A stretch of DNA of 64,000 nucleotides from Panorpa germanica (GCA_963678705.1 OY783219.1:6200001-6264000), one strand, 5' to 3'; positions 12,420-24,482 are shown, counted from the stretch's first letter. Notes: generated by a model from the letters alone, not told the origin. Program-made: numbers and translations.

Positions 12420-12855
12420 GATTAGGTTTATTGTGTGAAAATTTGAAGTCGATAGAAATGCAACTGTCGGAGATATGGAGTTTTAAGTCTTCACCTCTCT
12501 CTTCTGGTTTCGTCTATCTTTGCAACTTTTAAACGCGTTTTCTCACACTTAGCTTTTTCAGAGTCAGTGCCCTCTCTAGCTTAAAATCTACCGCACCGAT
12601 TCTTTTGAAATTTTGCACACTCTTTCTTTACATAAATGCCGAGGTAACGCTGTCGAGTTTTCTTTTTAATTATAATGTATTTTATAATAACAAAGTTTCT
12701 GTTACTTTCATAAACTATCGGTATTTTGACTTCTAAATGCTGTAAAAAATCAAAATCAATAAAAAAAACTCGATAGGGTTACCTGCAGAAACTTATCAGC
12801 TATTGAAATAATTTTGGTTTTTTGATTTCAGATAATCCAATGATGAGCTATCAAG
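12420..12855 (+). repeat. Dispersed repeat B, copy 1
   Basis: About 430 bp non-coding repeat, also at 15348-15775 (inverted) and 58985-59370. Landmarks in order: GTTTATTGTGTGAAAATTTG, GAGTTTTAAGTCTTCACC, TTTTAAACGCGTTTTCTCAC, TTTTGAAATTTTGCACACTC, AACGCTGTCGAGTTTT, and a tail ending in ATAATCCA.TGATGAG. No terminal repeats seen; class unknown. Confidence 0.7.
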
Positions 12856-13039
12856 TATTCTTCATCAATACTTCAAGTATTGATTCTCTGAACAAACTGT
12901 TTTTGATTGAACAGAAATTCAATTGATTCTTCTTCTTAGTTGAAGACTTTTAATATGTTAGCCTTAGTCTGAGGAGAATATTTACCGATTCATACATTTA
13001 AGACATTTGAATGCCGTCTCTACTTAGCAAGCGAACTAA
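12856..13039. other. Short AT-rich spacer
   Basis: No feature seen. Confidence 0.3.
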
Positions 13040-13260
13040 GTGTGTCCAATGTCATATGTCCAACGTTCACGTCGGCCTTTTCATTCGCGTTAAAAAGGAT
13101 TTTTCTACCACCACCACACACTTGATCCACATGTCATGCACTGCTGCACAAATCGTCCAACAAAAGAAGGTTTCGCCATGTCAATCTTCCAATATTTGAC
13201 TTACATGGTGGAGGCAAGCATTTGAATCAACCGCAACGTTCACCGCAACGAGCTGTGACA
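13040..13260 (+). repeat. Fragment of the long-TIR element family seen at 60.6-62.0 kb
   Basis: Shares ACCACACACTTGATCCACAT, GTCATGCACTGCTGCAC, AATCGTCCAAC and a CAATCTTCCAATATTTGAC-like stretch with the arms of the 60567-61966 element. Truncated: only one arm is present. The 62-codon ORF over it is not protein-like. Confidence 0.65.
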
Positions 13261-14257
13261 CTCCGTAAAAGGAAAAACTATTTTAATTATAAATATCTCT
13301 GATAATATTGCGAATCTTTACAAAATGATTGAACAGTTGAGGCTCTGATATTCTTAACTTTATTAAGACCTGGTTCACAAGCCCATTATTTCAATGCGAA
13401 GTCATTGGCGTTGTCTATACATGCATTTATATACTTAAAGATTCCTTGCAAATTAACCAATGCATGTCTTCCAACAATAGTTCACAGTGCTGCACCTTGC
13501 TTGCAGGTCGAATTGCTACATCACGATTTCGATGGATTGTACTGATAAAAGTTGCTCATGTCATCGCTCGACTCATCGTTTATTAATAATAGTAACGTAC
13601 ATTGTTAGTGTTACAAAAACATTTACCTTGAAATTTATCCGTTGGGTGTTTAATGTTTTAATATTAATTACATATTCAAATGGGCCAGAAATGGGCGTTA
13701 TTGTTTTCGATGTTTTACAGATATGCTAATTCACAATGCGTTGTCATTCTCCGTTAAAGTACACTACAAACGAAATGGTACGATGGAGTACGAATTGAAA
13801 TAGTGCGACAATGATTACCTTCTATTTTATAATATTGAACATCCTTCAATTGCAGTGGTCATGGATTCGTTCTGTTAACAATACTACCCGTACTATCCAA
13901 TAGCTGTACACCTAAAAGAATTGCTGATATTTATTGATAAAGAATGATGGTAAATTGAGAAAGAAAATTTTGAGACAACTTGAGTAATTTTATCGATACA
14001 CCACTGTTCCTTCCAGTCTAAAACGACTGATTGCATTTACAAGGGATAGGTTTAGCATTGTAGTATGTTTTTTTTATTTATTATATTATATTAATTGTGT
14101 GCCTTACGACTTCAACTTGAAATTAAATTTAAAACTATTCTAGACCTTTCTATTTCCAAAAGTACTTTTCTGCTTCTTCTTCTTCCCTTCCCTTTATTTT
14201 CCCTAGTCCTCCTTCATTCTCATCGTTTCCTCACCTCTTTGTCACTTCAGATTAAAA
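13261..14257. other. AT-rich DNA, nothing recognised
   Basis: ORFs of up to 80 codons are present but none resembles a known protein. Confidence 0.3.
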
Positions 14258-14660
14258 TCACTGCTCTGGCGATACTTTTCTTTTGTCGTTCCTTTTTTCT
14301 ATTTCCGCCATCCACCTCTTCGCTTCACTGCCTCCCTTTAAGAACTGCACAATATTCTTCTCGCTCATTACTTTTTTCTGACATAAAAACTTAATGTGCT
14401 CCAATGTTTCAATTTTTGTTCCGCTGTATCTGTTTCCTTTCTCCTCGTTTCCAAATCTAAACTTTGCAATCCTTCTCATGTTTTTTGTGTCTTTTTCTCT
14501 TAAGTAATGTGGTATCTCTCTCCCTCCCAAATCCTTTTATATCTTGTGTTGTATTTGCTCTTCTCGATTTTTTCAATTCTTTCCTGTTGCTGTATATTCC
14601 TGTCTCTTTTCCTTAGCTCCTTTTCCACACTTGTGCCTCCTCTGTAGCTATTCCATTTCT
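14258..14660 (-). pseudogene. R1-type LINE ORF2, C-terminal fragment
   Basis: On the minus strand a 90-codon open piece begins GREIPHYLREKDTKNMRRI, continues AKFRFGNEEKGNRY and ends with SEKNIVQFLKGGSEAKRWMAEIEKRN. Just upstream (14535-14660), after a frame change, is a stretch reading RIEKIEKSKYNTRYKRIWE. This order (IEKSKYN, then PHYL, then RIA.FR.GNE, then a TLEH Cys/His region) is the C-terminal tail of the R1-type ORF2 common in ants and wasps, as I know the family. The Cys/His finger is eroded, with most expected cysteines missing. Four shorter fragments of the same tail lie at 18.9, 32.1, 36.2 and 39.0 kb. No reverse transcriptase remains, so it is dead. Confidence 0.75.
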
Positions 14661-15347
14661 TTCGTAATACTCCTTTCTCTTTTTCGGGCCTCCTACATTG
14701 TAGTATGTATTCGCTTGGTTAAAATTTGCTGATATATGCTTCCAGTATGAGAGTAAAGCGTAGTAGCGCGTATACGTCCGATCAAAATTCGCTTAAATAC
14801 GCTTGCAGTGTGTGACTTCTACTTAATTGTAACATAAACATGTATTATGTATAATTAATGTTTATTTAACATTATAAAATTTACGTGTAACGTAAATTAC
14901 TTTACCATTTATACAACGTATTTTGTCACAAAATCTCAAATTAATTCTATATTTCGGGTAAACAGCTATATCGATTAAAGTCAATCAATGTACGTCAATA
15001 AAATCCGATTGGATCGGCTCAGAGAGTGACAAATCAACAATTGAAATAATGACACATAATTTTGTGAAGTGTGAAGGTCAGATCCGCACAACAATTGTAA
15101 TGCTTCGGTTCGGTAACAATTGATTTATACGCATTGTAATCTGACATCATTTAAATATGAATTCAGTTGTAAAAACAGTTGGGAATGATTTGATGTGATT
15201 GTTGAAAGAATTCTTTAAACATATATTGTGTAAAGTTGAAATTGATGTCCTACATATATATATATATATACATAGAATTTGCATTTATTTAAGTGGGGAG
15301 GTAAGATCAAAACGATAAAAACAAAGCATATTTTCGATAACGTTTTT
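14661..15347. other. AT-rich DNA with an (AT)n run
   Basis: No gene. An (AT)n microsatellite lies at about 15252-15270. The motif AAAGCGTAGTAGCG (about 14755) recurs near 27.89 kb. Confidence 0.35.
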
Positions 15348-15775
15348 TGACAACCAAATCGAAAAACCAAAATGATTTCATTAGTTGATAAGTTTCTGCA
15401 GGTAAAGCTGTTGAGTTTTCTTTTTCTATTGATTTTTTAATTTTTTACAGCACTTAAAACTTAAAATACTGACTTCATGAAAAAAATCAGAAACTTTGTT
15501 ATTTTAAAATACGTTAAAATTAAAAAATTAAAAAAAAATCGACAGCGCTACCTCGGCATTTATGTAAAGAAAGAGTGTGCAAAATTAAAAAAAAATCGGT
15601 CCGGTAGATTTTGAGCTAGAGATGGCACCGACTGTGAAAAAGCGTTTAAAAGTTTCAGAGTAAAACTAAACCAGACCAGAGAGGTGAAGACTTAAAACTC
15701 TATATCTCGAACAGTTTTACTCCAATCGATTTCAAATTTACACACAATAAACTTAATATGTTGCACAATAATATA
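15348..15775 (-). repeat. Dispersed repeat B, copy 2 (inverted)
   Basis: Reverse-complement relative of 12420-12855: GGTGAAGACTTAAAACTC, GCGTTTAAAAGTTTCAGAG, GAGTGTGCAAAATT and TCGACAGCGCTACCTCGGCA are readable here. Diverged; no ends defined. Confidence 0.65.
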
Positions 15776-16610
15776 ATAAAAAAAATTGAAACCTTATCCT
15801 CCCGCGCTTAAAGATTATGTGACAGAAATATTTTAAATATGTAAAAAATATTACGTTATATGAACGTTTCAAAAGTTATCGGTAGGAAAATTAAAGCACA
15901 AAGGTCTCGCCGCGTTGTATTGGAGTACTATATCTTATTTACAGTATTTTATCTTCTGTGAAACAATAATCTGATTTAAATAAAATCCTCTTACTGAAAT
16001 CTTAAAACAACGCAAAGCAAAGCAACACATTAAATACATTTTCTTATTTGAAATATTCCATTTGACATTTACGTGTAAGCCAGCCATTTTGTTTAAATGT
16101 TTTAAGCTGGTTTTAAGTTTTTCAACCCCTCAATAATGTGCCTCCAGTATCACACCTTTATCATTTAATTCCCAAAAGTATTTTTGACTTTTCCTCACGT
16201 AAATCTTCAACTTTTTGTTAATTATTCAAGTACCAGATTATATGTATCTTTCCTCATTTAAATATTTAATGTTTTAACACTTTTACAGTAAGTTGAATAC
16301 AAAAATATATAACTTAAAAGTTAGAGGGGATGAATGGTCCTGAGTCCTAACTCGTGGTCCCTTTTGTCGTTGTTATTTCATCTCTTACTGTTCACTTTCA
16401 GTCTGGTTTAGTTCGGTTCGGTTTGGCGCGAGTATCATTCTGTTCTTGGTGTATAAATCACAATTTAGCACGTAGAACGTGATTAGAATATTCTTGCCAA
16501 TGGTTGGTTGTTACTACGAATGCTATGGCGTAGCGGGAGCTTCTCAAAATGTTGCACAATACAAACGTATCTGAAGCGCAAAAATAAGTTTTGAAAATGA
16601 ATATTTCTAT
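15776..16610. other. AT-rich DNA, nothing recognised
   Basis: No ORF or repeat that I can support. Confidence 0.3.
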
Positions 16611-16745
16611 ATTTTCTAGTTAAATTCCAATTTTTATATGACTGGTAACATTTCTAAGGGTTTGTCATAATAAAGGTTATAAAATTTATGACAAACACTT
16701 AGAAATGTTACCAGTCATATAAAAATTGGAATTTAACTAGAAAAT
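16611..16745. repeat. 60-bp near-perfect inverted repeat (hairpin)
   Basis: Arms 16611-16670 and 16686-16745 are reverse complements with one mismatch by eye, separated by 15 bp. Arm ends are ATTTTCTAGTTAAATT and AATTTAACTAGAAAAT. If transcribed on either strand it would fold into a very long hairpin. It could be a fold-back MITE, a recent inverted duplication, or a hairpin-siRNA source; no target duplication was identified. Confidence 0.9.
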
Positions 16746-17546
16746 GTAGCAAAAGTCAGTGGAAGAAAGCTTAAAATGTAGATGCGTTATTCATCTAACT
16801 AATTGCAGCTTCAGATTTTGATTCGCGTTTATAGTTACTTACATAAAAGGATTTAAACATAAAAAACATGTTTATTTTTGATAATATCTAACCTGCTGTA
16901 TAGTATCGTTTCACCTTAATAAAAAACCTACCGAATTTGCGTTGGTGACAATTGGTGAACACCGTTACAGAGACTTGGTTTCACATGATCTTTCTATTAA
17001 TTATAAAATTAGATCTCTGAATGATACTTTAAGAAACGGTCGTCGATCTTGGGTTATTATCTGCGGGCTTATACGTACCATGCTAGTATAAAAAAATCAA
17101 CATAGAATATAAAACAAGAAATGAAGCATATATAGTTCAAATTGCCGGCGACTCATACTTAAAATAAGTTGTGGGGTATGAACTGTCAATATAACTAAAA
17201 AGCACTGACTAGAAACGAATAAGATATAATTCATTATCGTATTATAAATTTACACCGCTCTTATACAGAACTATCGTGATTTCGACTGTAACAAGAAATG
17301 TTTCAGAATGTCAAATACTTAAAGAAATATTTATATTCAAGATTGACAACCATTAGAATAACAAACGCTATACCGTCGGAATGGAAAAGTTTAGGAGCTG
17401 TTTGCGGCACTGAGGACTTAGTAATTTTGTTGAAACACGAGGACTTCTGGTTGAAATTTTTTCTTTCTAGTTTTGACAGCTGGAAGTAAAATATGACGTA
17501 CACGCAAAGTTTGTTTAGGAAAATTCAATGAAAATATTGAAAATAC
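16746..17546. other. AT-rich DNA, nothing recognised
   Basis: Short overlapping ORFs on both strands (17298-17503) look fortuitous. Confidence 0.3.
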
Positions 17547-17748
17547 ATATTGCTAAATTATTGTAAAATTAGATAAAAAGGAATGGACAATTTAAATAAT
17601 AAACTTTGGATATCGTTTCTTCGTTTTCAGGTATGATTTAAGTTAAACAGTGTAATTATTATAATGTGTATGTAAATTACTAAATTAAAAGTCTTTGATT
17701 TCAGAAGCAAACACATAAGTTTGTTTGAAAATGTACAATTCCTAAAAT
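17547..17748 (+). repeat. Dispersed repeat A, copy 2
   Basis: Shares AAAATTAGATAAAAAGGAAT, AATAATAAACTTTGGATATC, TTTCAGGTATGATTTAAGTT and AAGTCTTTGATTTCAGAAGC with the copy at 6.1 kb. It lacks about 10 bp after TTTTCAGGTA relative to the others. Confidence 0.6.
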
Positions 17749-18922
17749 TTCTTATCCTATCACATTTTTGCTTGATTCTTACATTTGTATCTTTGAATAA
17801 TTCTCCATATGGTAACCCATGTAGGAGCTTTTCAAGCGCCTTGCTGTTGCATCGCTAACAACGCTAGTGAATTAACATCCCTAGATAATGTACTTATTTA
17901 AATACATCGTAAACTTGCAACAAAGTTACAGAGATAATTTCATCACCTTCCTCACACTCCTCCACCCACCCCCTGCCTGCCACCCATCACACTCTCACAC
18001 AGATATCATATTCTAATTTGATATTTGATAATAACGAATTACTAAACATGAACGACGCAGAGTTAGAACGGTAGAGCTTTCATCCCAGCCAGCCATTGTT
18101 GTTGTGTGTATTTCGAAGTGAAACGTGGCAGTTCATGAAATATTCAACAATACAAAGTATCGTTTACATGGTGCTACGTCTGCTACGCTGCACAGCTACG
18201 TCTGCTACGTTAATATGTTGTAATGGTCATTGTATTCAACTCACATCGGTTGCTTTTCTATGATATTTTATACGCCGACGGCTGACGTCGACTTTGACGG
18301 ACATTGACTGACTACTGTGATGCCTGACAGCGTTATAGAACAATATTTGATGAGCTTTTGTAAATAATATTAGAGCTTTAAGCTTTATTACTTGTAACGT
18401 ATTGAATTATCTGCTTTGTTGAATTGTTTTGTTAGCGGTTTAATATTAGAGACAATGATTGACATGCTTGTGCTACGCGGATTAATTTCGGATGAATAGT
18501 TATTAAGTAAATTTGTTATTAAGGGTCGTCCACACTGGTTCAACTTTTATATAAACAGGAATTTATATTCTACCACCAATAAATAAATAAAAATCACTTA
18601 CGATCTGAACTCAGCTTTGACCATTCTCGAAGGATAACCTGAAAATGCAGAAAAAAATTTATTAGAAAAATTATCATAATATTTTGAAGTTCAAAGTATT
18701 TTTATTGATATATAAATTTTCTAGTAGATTTGTTTTATGACGATTTAAAACACCTCAATCCTTATTTTAATTTTAAAGTTTCTTTTTATGAAAGGGAGTA
18801 AAATAAGGAACAATCTTGTTTTGTATGTGCAAAAAGGGGACAAGCACTTCTTTTAAATAGTCTTAAAGCTGACGTATATCTAGGCCAAGTCTAAAGTAAA
18901 TAATATAAGTAAAATGTTACTT
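17749..18922. other. Non-coding DNA, C-rich patch at 17.94-18.0 kb
   Basis: A CCACCC-rich patch (17950-17990) and a small imperfect repeat of GCTACGTCTGCTACG (18176-18215). No gene seen. Confidence 0.35.
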
Positions 18923-19027
18923 AGTGAAAAGAATATTGTGCAGTTATTAAAGAGAAGCAATGGACGGAATAGGTGGATGGCGAAGATAGAGATAAGGAGC
19001 GAGGAAAGAGAAGGAATGGCAGAGTAG
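18923..19027 (+). pseudogene. R1-type LINE ORF2, extreme C-terminus
   Basis: Open for 34 codons to a TAG: begins SEKNIVQLLKR, continues NRWMAKIEIRSEEREGMAE. It is clearly the same end as at 14.3 kb (SEKNIVQFLK and RWMAEIEKR). Nothing else of the element is seen upstream, so it is a severely truncated copy; the A-rich DNA after the stop would be the 3' untranslated tail. Confidence 0.7.
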
Positions 19028-19931
19028 AAACAGGAGGAAGAGTAGCAGGAAGAGTGAAGCAGTAGAGTAGTGAATATATTTTATTTTATTTAAAAAAAAG
19101 TTTTATTTAAACTTTCTTTAACTATAGTTTTTTTTGAACTCCCTGTATATAAACAAATTAATAATTATTTGACTAAAAAATACAAATTTATTGACGCACA
19201 TGAATAGTCAACAGCATTGATAGAATGATAGACACAAAGTCTATTAGTTTTTCAGTTGTAAAACGATTGTGTTATATTCAGCCGCAGGGCTTTTTGAATA
19301 TTCAAACAATCGCAGTATGTGACATCATAAACTATTATTTCATTGATTAAAAACGAGCGAGCGAACAATTCGATAGCAACAATGGGTCATTAATTAAAAT
19401 TAAAATGTAGAAATAGTCAATGATTTAAACAACAAAATTAAATCTGAACAACACTTGCTAACGTTGTATGAAATATTTAGTTGATTGCCTTACCGGTAGA
19501 GTGGTGTGTCATTGTCATCACAAATCAATACAATTTATAGTTGGAATTGCTATTTTATATTTTATTAATTATTTATTTAATAGTTAGTCATAATTTTAAT
19601 TAAAGTTATGTTATTTATCGATAGCACGTTTCTATTTTATTTTACCGTAAACAATGTCATCATCTTGGTGAGTTGTTGACAAACTCGTGAGATTAGCGCA
19701 CGTGAAGATCTATGGATCATTGCGGAGGGGGAAAGGGGAGTGCAGGTTCGAAGAGAAGATGCTGTGTGCAACACAGGCGTTGTAAGAGGGCCGTATTAGT
19801 GAGCTGGGAGCTATATATTTTTCCATATATACCGTCAATTCTTTATCAGTATCTTCAATATCTTTGTTTGTAATGGATTTTAATTATAATCTAAAAAATG
19901 TTTGCGTTCTTAAAGACATATTTGAATTTAT
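19028..19931. other. AT-rich DNA, nothing recognised
   Basis: The stretch CTCCCTGTATATA (19140-19152) looks like an end of a TIR element but no partner was found. Confidence 0.3.
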
Positions 19932-19935
19932 TTAA

Positions 19936-20774
19936 GGATGTATGAGCGAGGGCGTGGTGTAATAGTGAACTTTGTTGGGGGATAGACTTGAGCATTTGTG
20001 GGGTAAAGTGTAGAAAATTATCACGTGACGTAAATTTTACATTTGGCAACAAAGCTTTTTTTGGTTAGTTTTTTCCCGGTGACAGTTGAATGTTTTGTAA
20101 AGATGGATATACCTCAAAAACGTAACAAGCAAGGATTATTTTGTAAAAAAACGACCACTAGGAATAGATAATAATTTACGTAGTAAAATAAAAAAACAAA
20201 TGATTATAAAGTCGTTAATTCAAAAACTTGAAGAACGTCAAAAAATTTAAATTTTAATCAGTACTATTATAATTAATTCTATATACCATATGTGCTATTT
20301 TCTTAATTTTTGTACTTATTGTGCTGTTACTATCACGTAATATTTATTTTGACAGTTCTGAAAGAGGTTATATTTAAATCTTTAATTACCGTTTTTCCCG
20401 CTGTCGTGTTGTGGCGCTTATTATAGCAGTGCGACGTTGCCAATGGCGAAAAATAATTTATTAAATATCATAATTTGAATTTCATTTCTAATTTTCTTTT
20501 GAGGATGAACGGATACATAGTATTTTTAAAATATTGACTTGTCACGCCAATATTCACCTTTCCAATGAGTAATTTTTTATTATACAACACAATATAGAAC
20601 ATACTCATATTTATTGATGTATGATCACATGTTCCCATTTCTACATAAGGGAAATGTATTTTATGTCAGTTTTCAACAATTAATTTTTTTAACACTAAAT
20701 TCATTGAGCAGGAATCTACACGTAAAAAAATGTTTAGCCCTTAAATCGAAAACTATTTTCTCGCTCATACATCC
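19936..20774. mobile_element. TTAA-target DNA transposon, decayed (piggyBac- or Kolobok-like)
   Basis: Perfect 15-bp terminal inverted repeats, GGATGTATGAGCGAG and CTCGCTCATACATCC, flanked on both sides by TTAA (19932-19935, 20775-20778). TTAA duplication is the signature of piggyBac and Kolobok; the GG start does not match the usual piggyBac CCC, so the superfamily is open. Inside at 20103-20250 is a remnant ORF that begins MDIPQKRNKQGLF and, after one frame change, continues LGIDNNLRSKIKKQ and QKLEERQKI to a stop. No transposase catalytic core is recognised. Confidence 0.75.
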
Positions 20775-20778
20775 TTAA

Positions 20779-21389
20779 AGCTTAAAACTCATAGAAAATA
20801 AAGTATAAGAACCTTTTGCTTTGTTTGTGGTTTGATTAAAAATGTATAAGTAATATTCTATTATAAATATTGCAACAGCTACAAATTCGGATCTGACAAC
20901 ACCTACAGACTTAACACAAGATAAAATCCTTGAAAATTTATGAATAATTATTAGCTCACCCAGCTGTACGACGGACGTCGTATCATGTACATCTCATCAC
21001 ACGAACACTGTTCAAATCAAGGAGCACTGTCCGATGTAAAAATAACTCTCATATTGTTTTCTATACATCAATAAAAATAGTATTTTCTCATCGAGTCAGC
21101 CTCCAAGTATGTTGCTAACCTAATGGATATACTTTTAATAGATATTTGAAATCGATAGCGTGTACATTTTGACGTAAACAGGATCGTACCTTGTTCAAGT
21201 TAATAACAAGATGATTAAGTGTCGTGTACCACTCAGATTTGACTTACGAGAGCTAACTACTTGTTATAATATATTATTGATATGGTACATGACTTTGTTA
21301 ATCAAAAATATTCTCTTTGTTTAAAGCAGATGTGTTCAAAGCATGGTCCGGGATTCGAAGTACCATATACTATATGATAGTACCATGAT
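20779..21389. other. AT-rich DNA, nothing recognised
   Basis: No ORF or repeat that I can support. Confidence 0.3.
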
Positions 21390-21672
21390 TCCAAGTGTTT
21401 ATTTATATTCTTATATGTTTATATGTTTGGTTCGAATTTTGCATGGCAGCTCGAAAACGGCTCCAGGGAAGTTTTTGAAAATTTTCCTATTTCGTAGAGA
21501 AAAAAATGGTGGCGTCCCCGAATTTTTCCCTGAATTTCCTGGAAACCAGTAATTTTGGAAAAACTGGAAATAAAGTGAGCCCTTTTTTGCTGTATTACTT
21601 TTAATTGGTAAAAGATAGAAAGTTGAAATTTTGCATGTGTATTAAGGTATACACAATGCTGACATTTCTTCA
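21390..21672 (+). repeat. Dispersed repeat C, copy 1 (truncated)
   Basis: Related to 24003-24473 and 46502-47465. Landmarks: GGCAGCTCGAAAACGGCTCC, TTTCCTATTTCGTAGAG, TTTTTCCCTGAATTTCCTGG, AATTTTGGAAAAACTGGAAA, GTGAGCCCTTTTTTGCTGTA, AAGATAGAAAGTTGAAATTT. Stops after GCTGACATTTCT. The ORFs over it on both strands are not conserved as proteins between copies. Confidence 0.75.
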
Positions 21673-22385
21673 AAAGAAGATGTATCTTCTACACATCCTT
21701 CATCTCGGTTGCTTTAATGTGCTACTTCTTTACCCAGTTTCGTGAATCTCGTCTTTGTTTTATATCCCTAATCAGAAATTATGACTCTTAATAATATTTT
21801 CATAAAGATTTTGGATCAGCTTATACATAATGTCTTTAAATAATTGTTTGCTCAGGTAGAAAGATGTTGAATACCCTTAAATCTAGATTCCACGTGATAC
21901 AATTTCACGCAATTTGTTGTAAGAGACCAAGCGTAACAATATAGCCATAAAATCGTCCTTTTTTTACTCATTCCTTTATGATAAAGCTGCAAATCAATCA
22001 TCCTATTATCGATGGAATAAAGTTGTATTCATCATAACGTTAACGGTGTGGTATAAAAATATTTTTTAATTTCATAGTTGAAATACAACCCCTGCAATTA
22101 ATCTAATCCCATATTGCTCAAGATATAATCCGATTAGAGCAGTAATTTACTCAGGATTTGCTCCAATGGGTATGACGTACAATCCAGTGGAAATTTCCAG
22201 GCGGACAGGAAGCTGCGTGGCCAGAACACTAACACATCAACATCAATATGCAGAGAACGGTTCCGTTTCCGTAGATATCGCGGCAAGCACTGGTCATTAT
22301 TTTGGGCAGGTATCAACTTACAGAACAAGTCAGCTGGTTGTTTTGTAAATAGGGCAGAAGATCTTTGAATGATTAAATTTACTTA
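21673..22385. other. Non-coding DNA, nothing recognised
   Basis: Two overlapping 60-64 codon ORFs on opposite strands near 22.13-22.35 kb have no recognisable relative. Confidence 0.3.
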
Positions 22386-22947
22386 GGCCCGGTTTTATGG
22401 TTCATCTTACTACCGAACTAAATAGCTAACTCCCGAATTAAACGAAAAATGGGTTTTATCATCAAGGATTAACACTAACTCGGAACTAAAATCGCGTAGT
22501 AAGATATCCCGTCATAAATCAAGGTTTAAATATTTAACCCGGAGTAAGTGTGCAACAGAGATAAAATATCATGCTATCTCAGCCAGTTTAGCTATCATTA
22601 TTATAATATTTTAGGTTATAATATTAAATTATTGTTTATTATGAATTTTGTGAGTGACTATAATCAATTATCAATAACAGATGATGAGGAAGATCAGCTA
22701 TTATACAAATATAGTACTAAGTTGAGAAATCCGTCATTTTTAAAACAATAATTAAACTGAATCTTGCATTCCCATGGGTTTACAACTGTAAACAAATATT
22801 CGAATTTCTTAAAATATGGTTTACGTCTCTACTAACTAACCCGGGATTAAATTTGGATGATAAAACCCGATACAAAAATAAGTACCGAACTAAACTAACT
22901 CGGGGTTTCGTAACCCCGAAGTAAATAAAAAACCATAAAACCGGCCC
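22386..22947 (+). mobile_element. Non-autonomous PIF/Harbinger transposon
   Basis: Terminal inverted repeats GGCCCGGTTTTATGGTT and AACCATAAAACCGGCCC (one mismatch) flanked by the 3-bp duplication TTA (22383-22385, 22948-22950), as expected for PIF/Harbinger. Subterminal DNA is rich in short TAACCCGG / CCGAACTAAACTAACT motifs repeated in both orientations, a plausible transposase-binding array. A 36-residue remnant at 22641-22751 begins MNFVSDYNQL and ends LRNPSFLKQ; it could be the N-terminus of a lost transposase but is too short to prove. Confidence 0.85.
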
Positions 22948-22950
22948 TTA

Positions 22951-24002
22951 TAGAAGTAAACAGAACTTAAGACTTTTACTTGACAATAACAAAAAATGGA
23001 TTTTCTTTACATGTATATAGACTAATTTTTCCCAATTTGTGTTTGATTTTTTCCAGTGTTAGATGCTTCTCATTTTATACAAAAGAACCAATTTTAAAGA
23101 CCGAGTTGTGAACCATCCAAATATATTTATTTATTATTTTAAGTACACATACTCATGTCTATAAGTTGTTGATTATAAAGTGTTTATAAATGTATATATT
23201 GTTTTATTTAAGTGTTATTAACTTTTCCAAGCTGTTAGTACGCAGGACGACCAAATAAAAATGGCTGCCTTGCGCATGGAAAAATAGTTGCGTTAGCATA
23301 GAACCACACATAATAAAAACTACAAAGAACAATGTCATTTAGCTGCATATGTAGTTGTCTTACCAACTGCTGGTGTTATGCAGATATTTTAAATTTAATA
23401 AAACAGTTTATCAATATTAATATTCGTCTACAAATATAATCTCGAACCATTTCAATTTACGTTTACGTGGAAGTAATTGTAATTATCCAGGTAACACTAA
23501 TTATTAAACTTGGTCCAATAATGAAAACTAAAGTTACTCGTACATCAAGTTGAAGTAATAATTACAGAAGCTAAATTACAGGTAGGTACGGATAAAAGGG
23601 TGGAAAAGGGGCCGCTGAGGAGTGCACTGCATTTAATTAAAATCATTTCGCTGACTTGAGAGGCCACCTTCTGTGAAACCGGTGAAACTAAATCGATTAT
23701 ATTCACTGCCTTCATTATAAAATATAATAAATTTAATTATTTTGCGAAGACGTGCTGTGCTCGGTGCTTTACTGCTATGATGATAGATTCTACGTTCGCC
23801 GTGCCTTGGTTCGTCTTGTTACAGTACGTACCGTTACTTGTGTTTAATGGAAATGAAATAAACTGAAAGATAAATTTCATAAATTGATATTTTGTTAACT
23901 TTGTTGGTTAGCTATTATGATTCTGTTATTTCATTAAATATTATAAAATCATTAAATGTATTTATCGTAATCTTTTCGGAAATAGTTAAGTTAAATTGGT
24001 TA
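22951..24002. other. AT-rich DNA with a piece of dispersed repeat D
   Basis: Bases about 23120-23240 (landmark TACTCATGTCTATAAGTTGT) match the non-coding tail of the decayed coding repeat near 40.9-41.1 and 45.6-45.8 kb. Otherwise no feature. Confidence 0.45.
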
Positions 24003-24473
24003 CCATCCTATATTATAAAGTTCCAACTAAAAGTTTCTTGGTTTATATGTTTACGCGATTTGTATGGTGGCTCGAAAGAGGTAGAGAAAAAAAATTCTAA
24101 GACTTTCAGTGTCCCCGGATTTTCCCCTGAATTTCCTGGGAACACGTAATTTTAGAAAAACTAATAAAAATATTTTTACTTTTTGCTCTATTACTTTTAA
24201 TTCATAAAAGATAGAAAGTTGAAATTTGGCATGTGTATTACGATGTTCAATGGTAATGTTTATTGGAAATTAGAAAAAAGGGGGTGTTGAGAAAATTAGG
24301 GGACGCGGTAGAAAACTCAAACTTTGGAATACATAATACTGAAACATGTTGTTAAGAAAAAAAATTTCAAAACTCAAAAATTTTATTTGGGGGCACGAAG
24401 GCGATTTTTGCCGAGGGTAAAAATTGTGATAAAAAGCTGAAAAAATCCCAAATTTTGAAAAAAGTTGGTCAAA
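24003..24473 (+). repeat. Dispersed repeat C, copy 2, left part (split by Helitron)
   Basis: Begins CATCCTATATTATAAAGTTCC and runs through TTTATTTGGGGGCACG and GATTTTTGCCGAGGGTAAAA to TTGGTCAAA, where the Helitron interrupts. The uninterrupted equivalent at 47.43 kb reads TTGGTCAAATAACGC, which fixes the Helitron junction at the A/T dinucleotide. Confidence 0.8.
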
Positions 24474-24482
24474 TCTATACTA

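Noticed and set aside
14095..14732. Plus-strand ORFs of 99 and 62 codons, Ser/Phe/Leu-rich
   Set aside because: Antisense shadows of the R1-type ORF2 tail on the minus strand.
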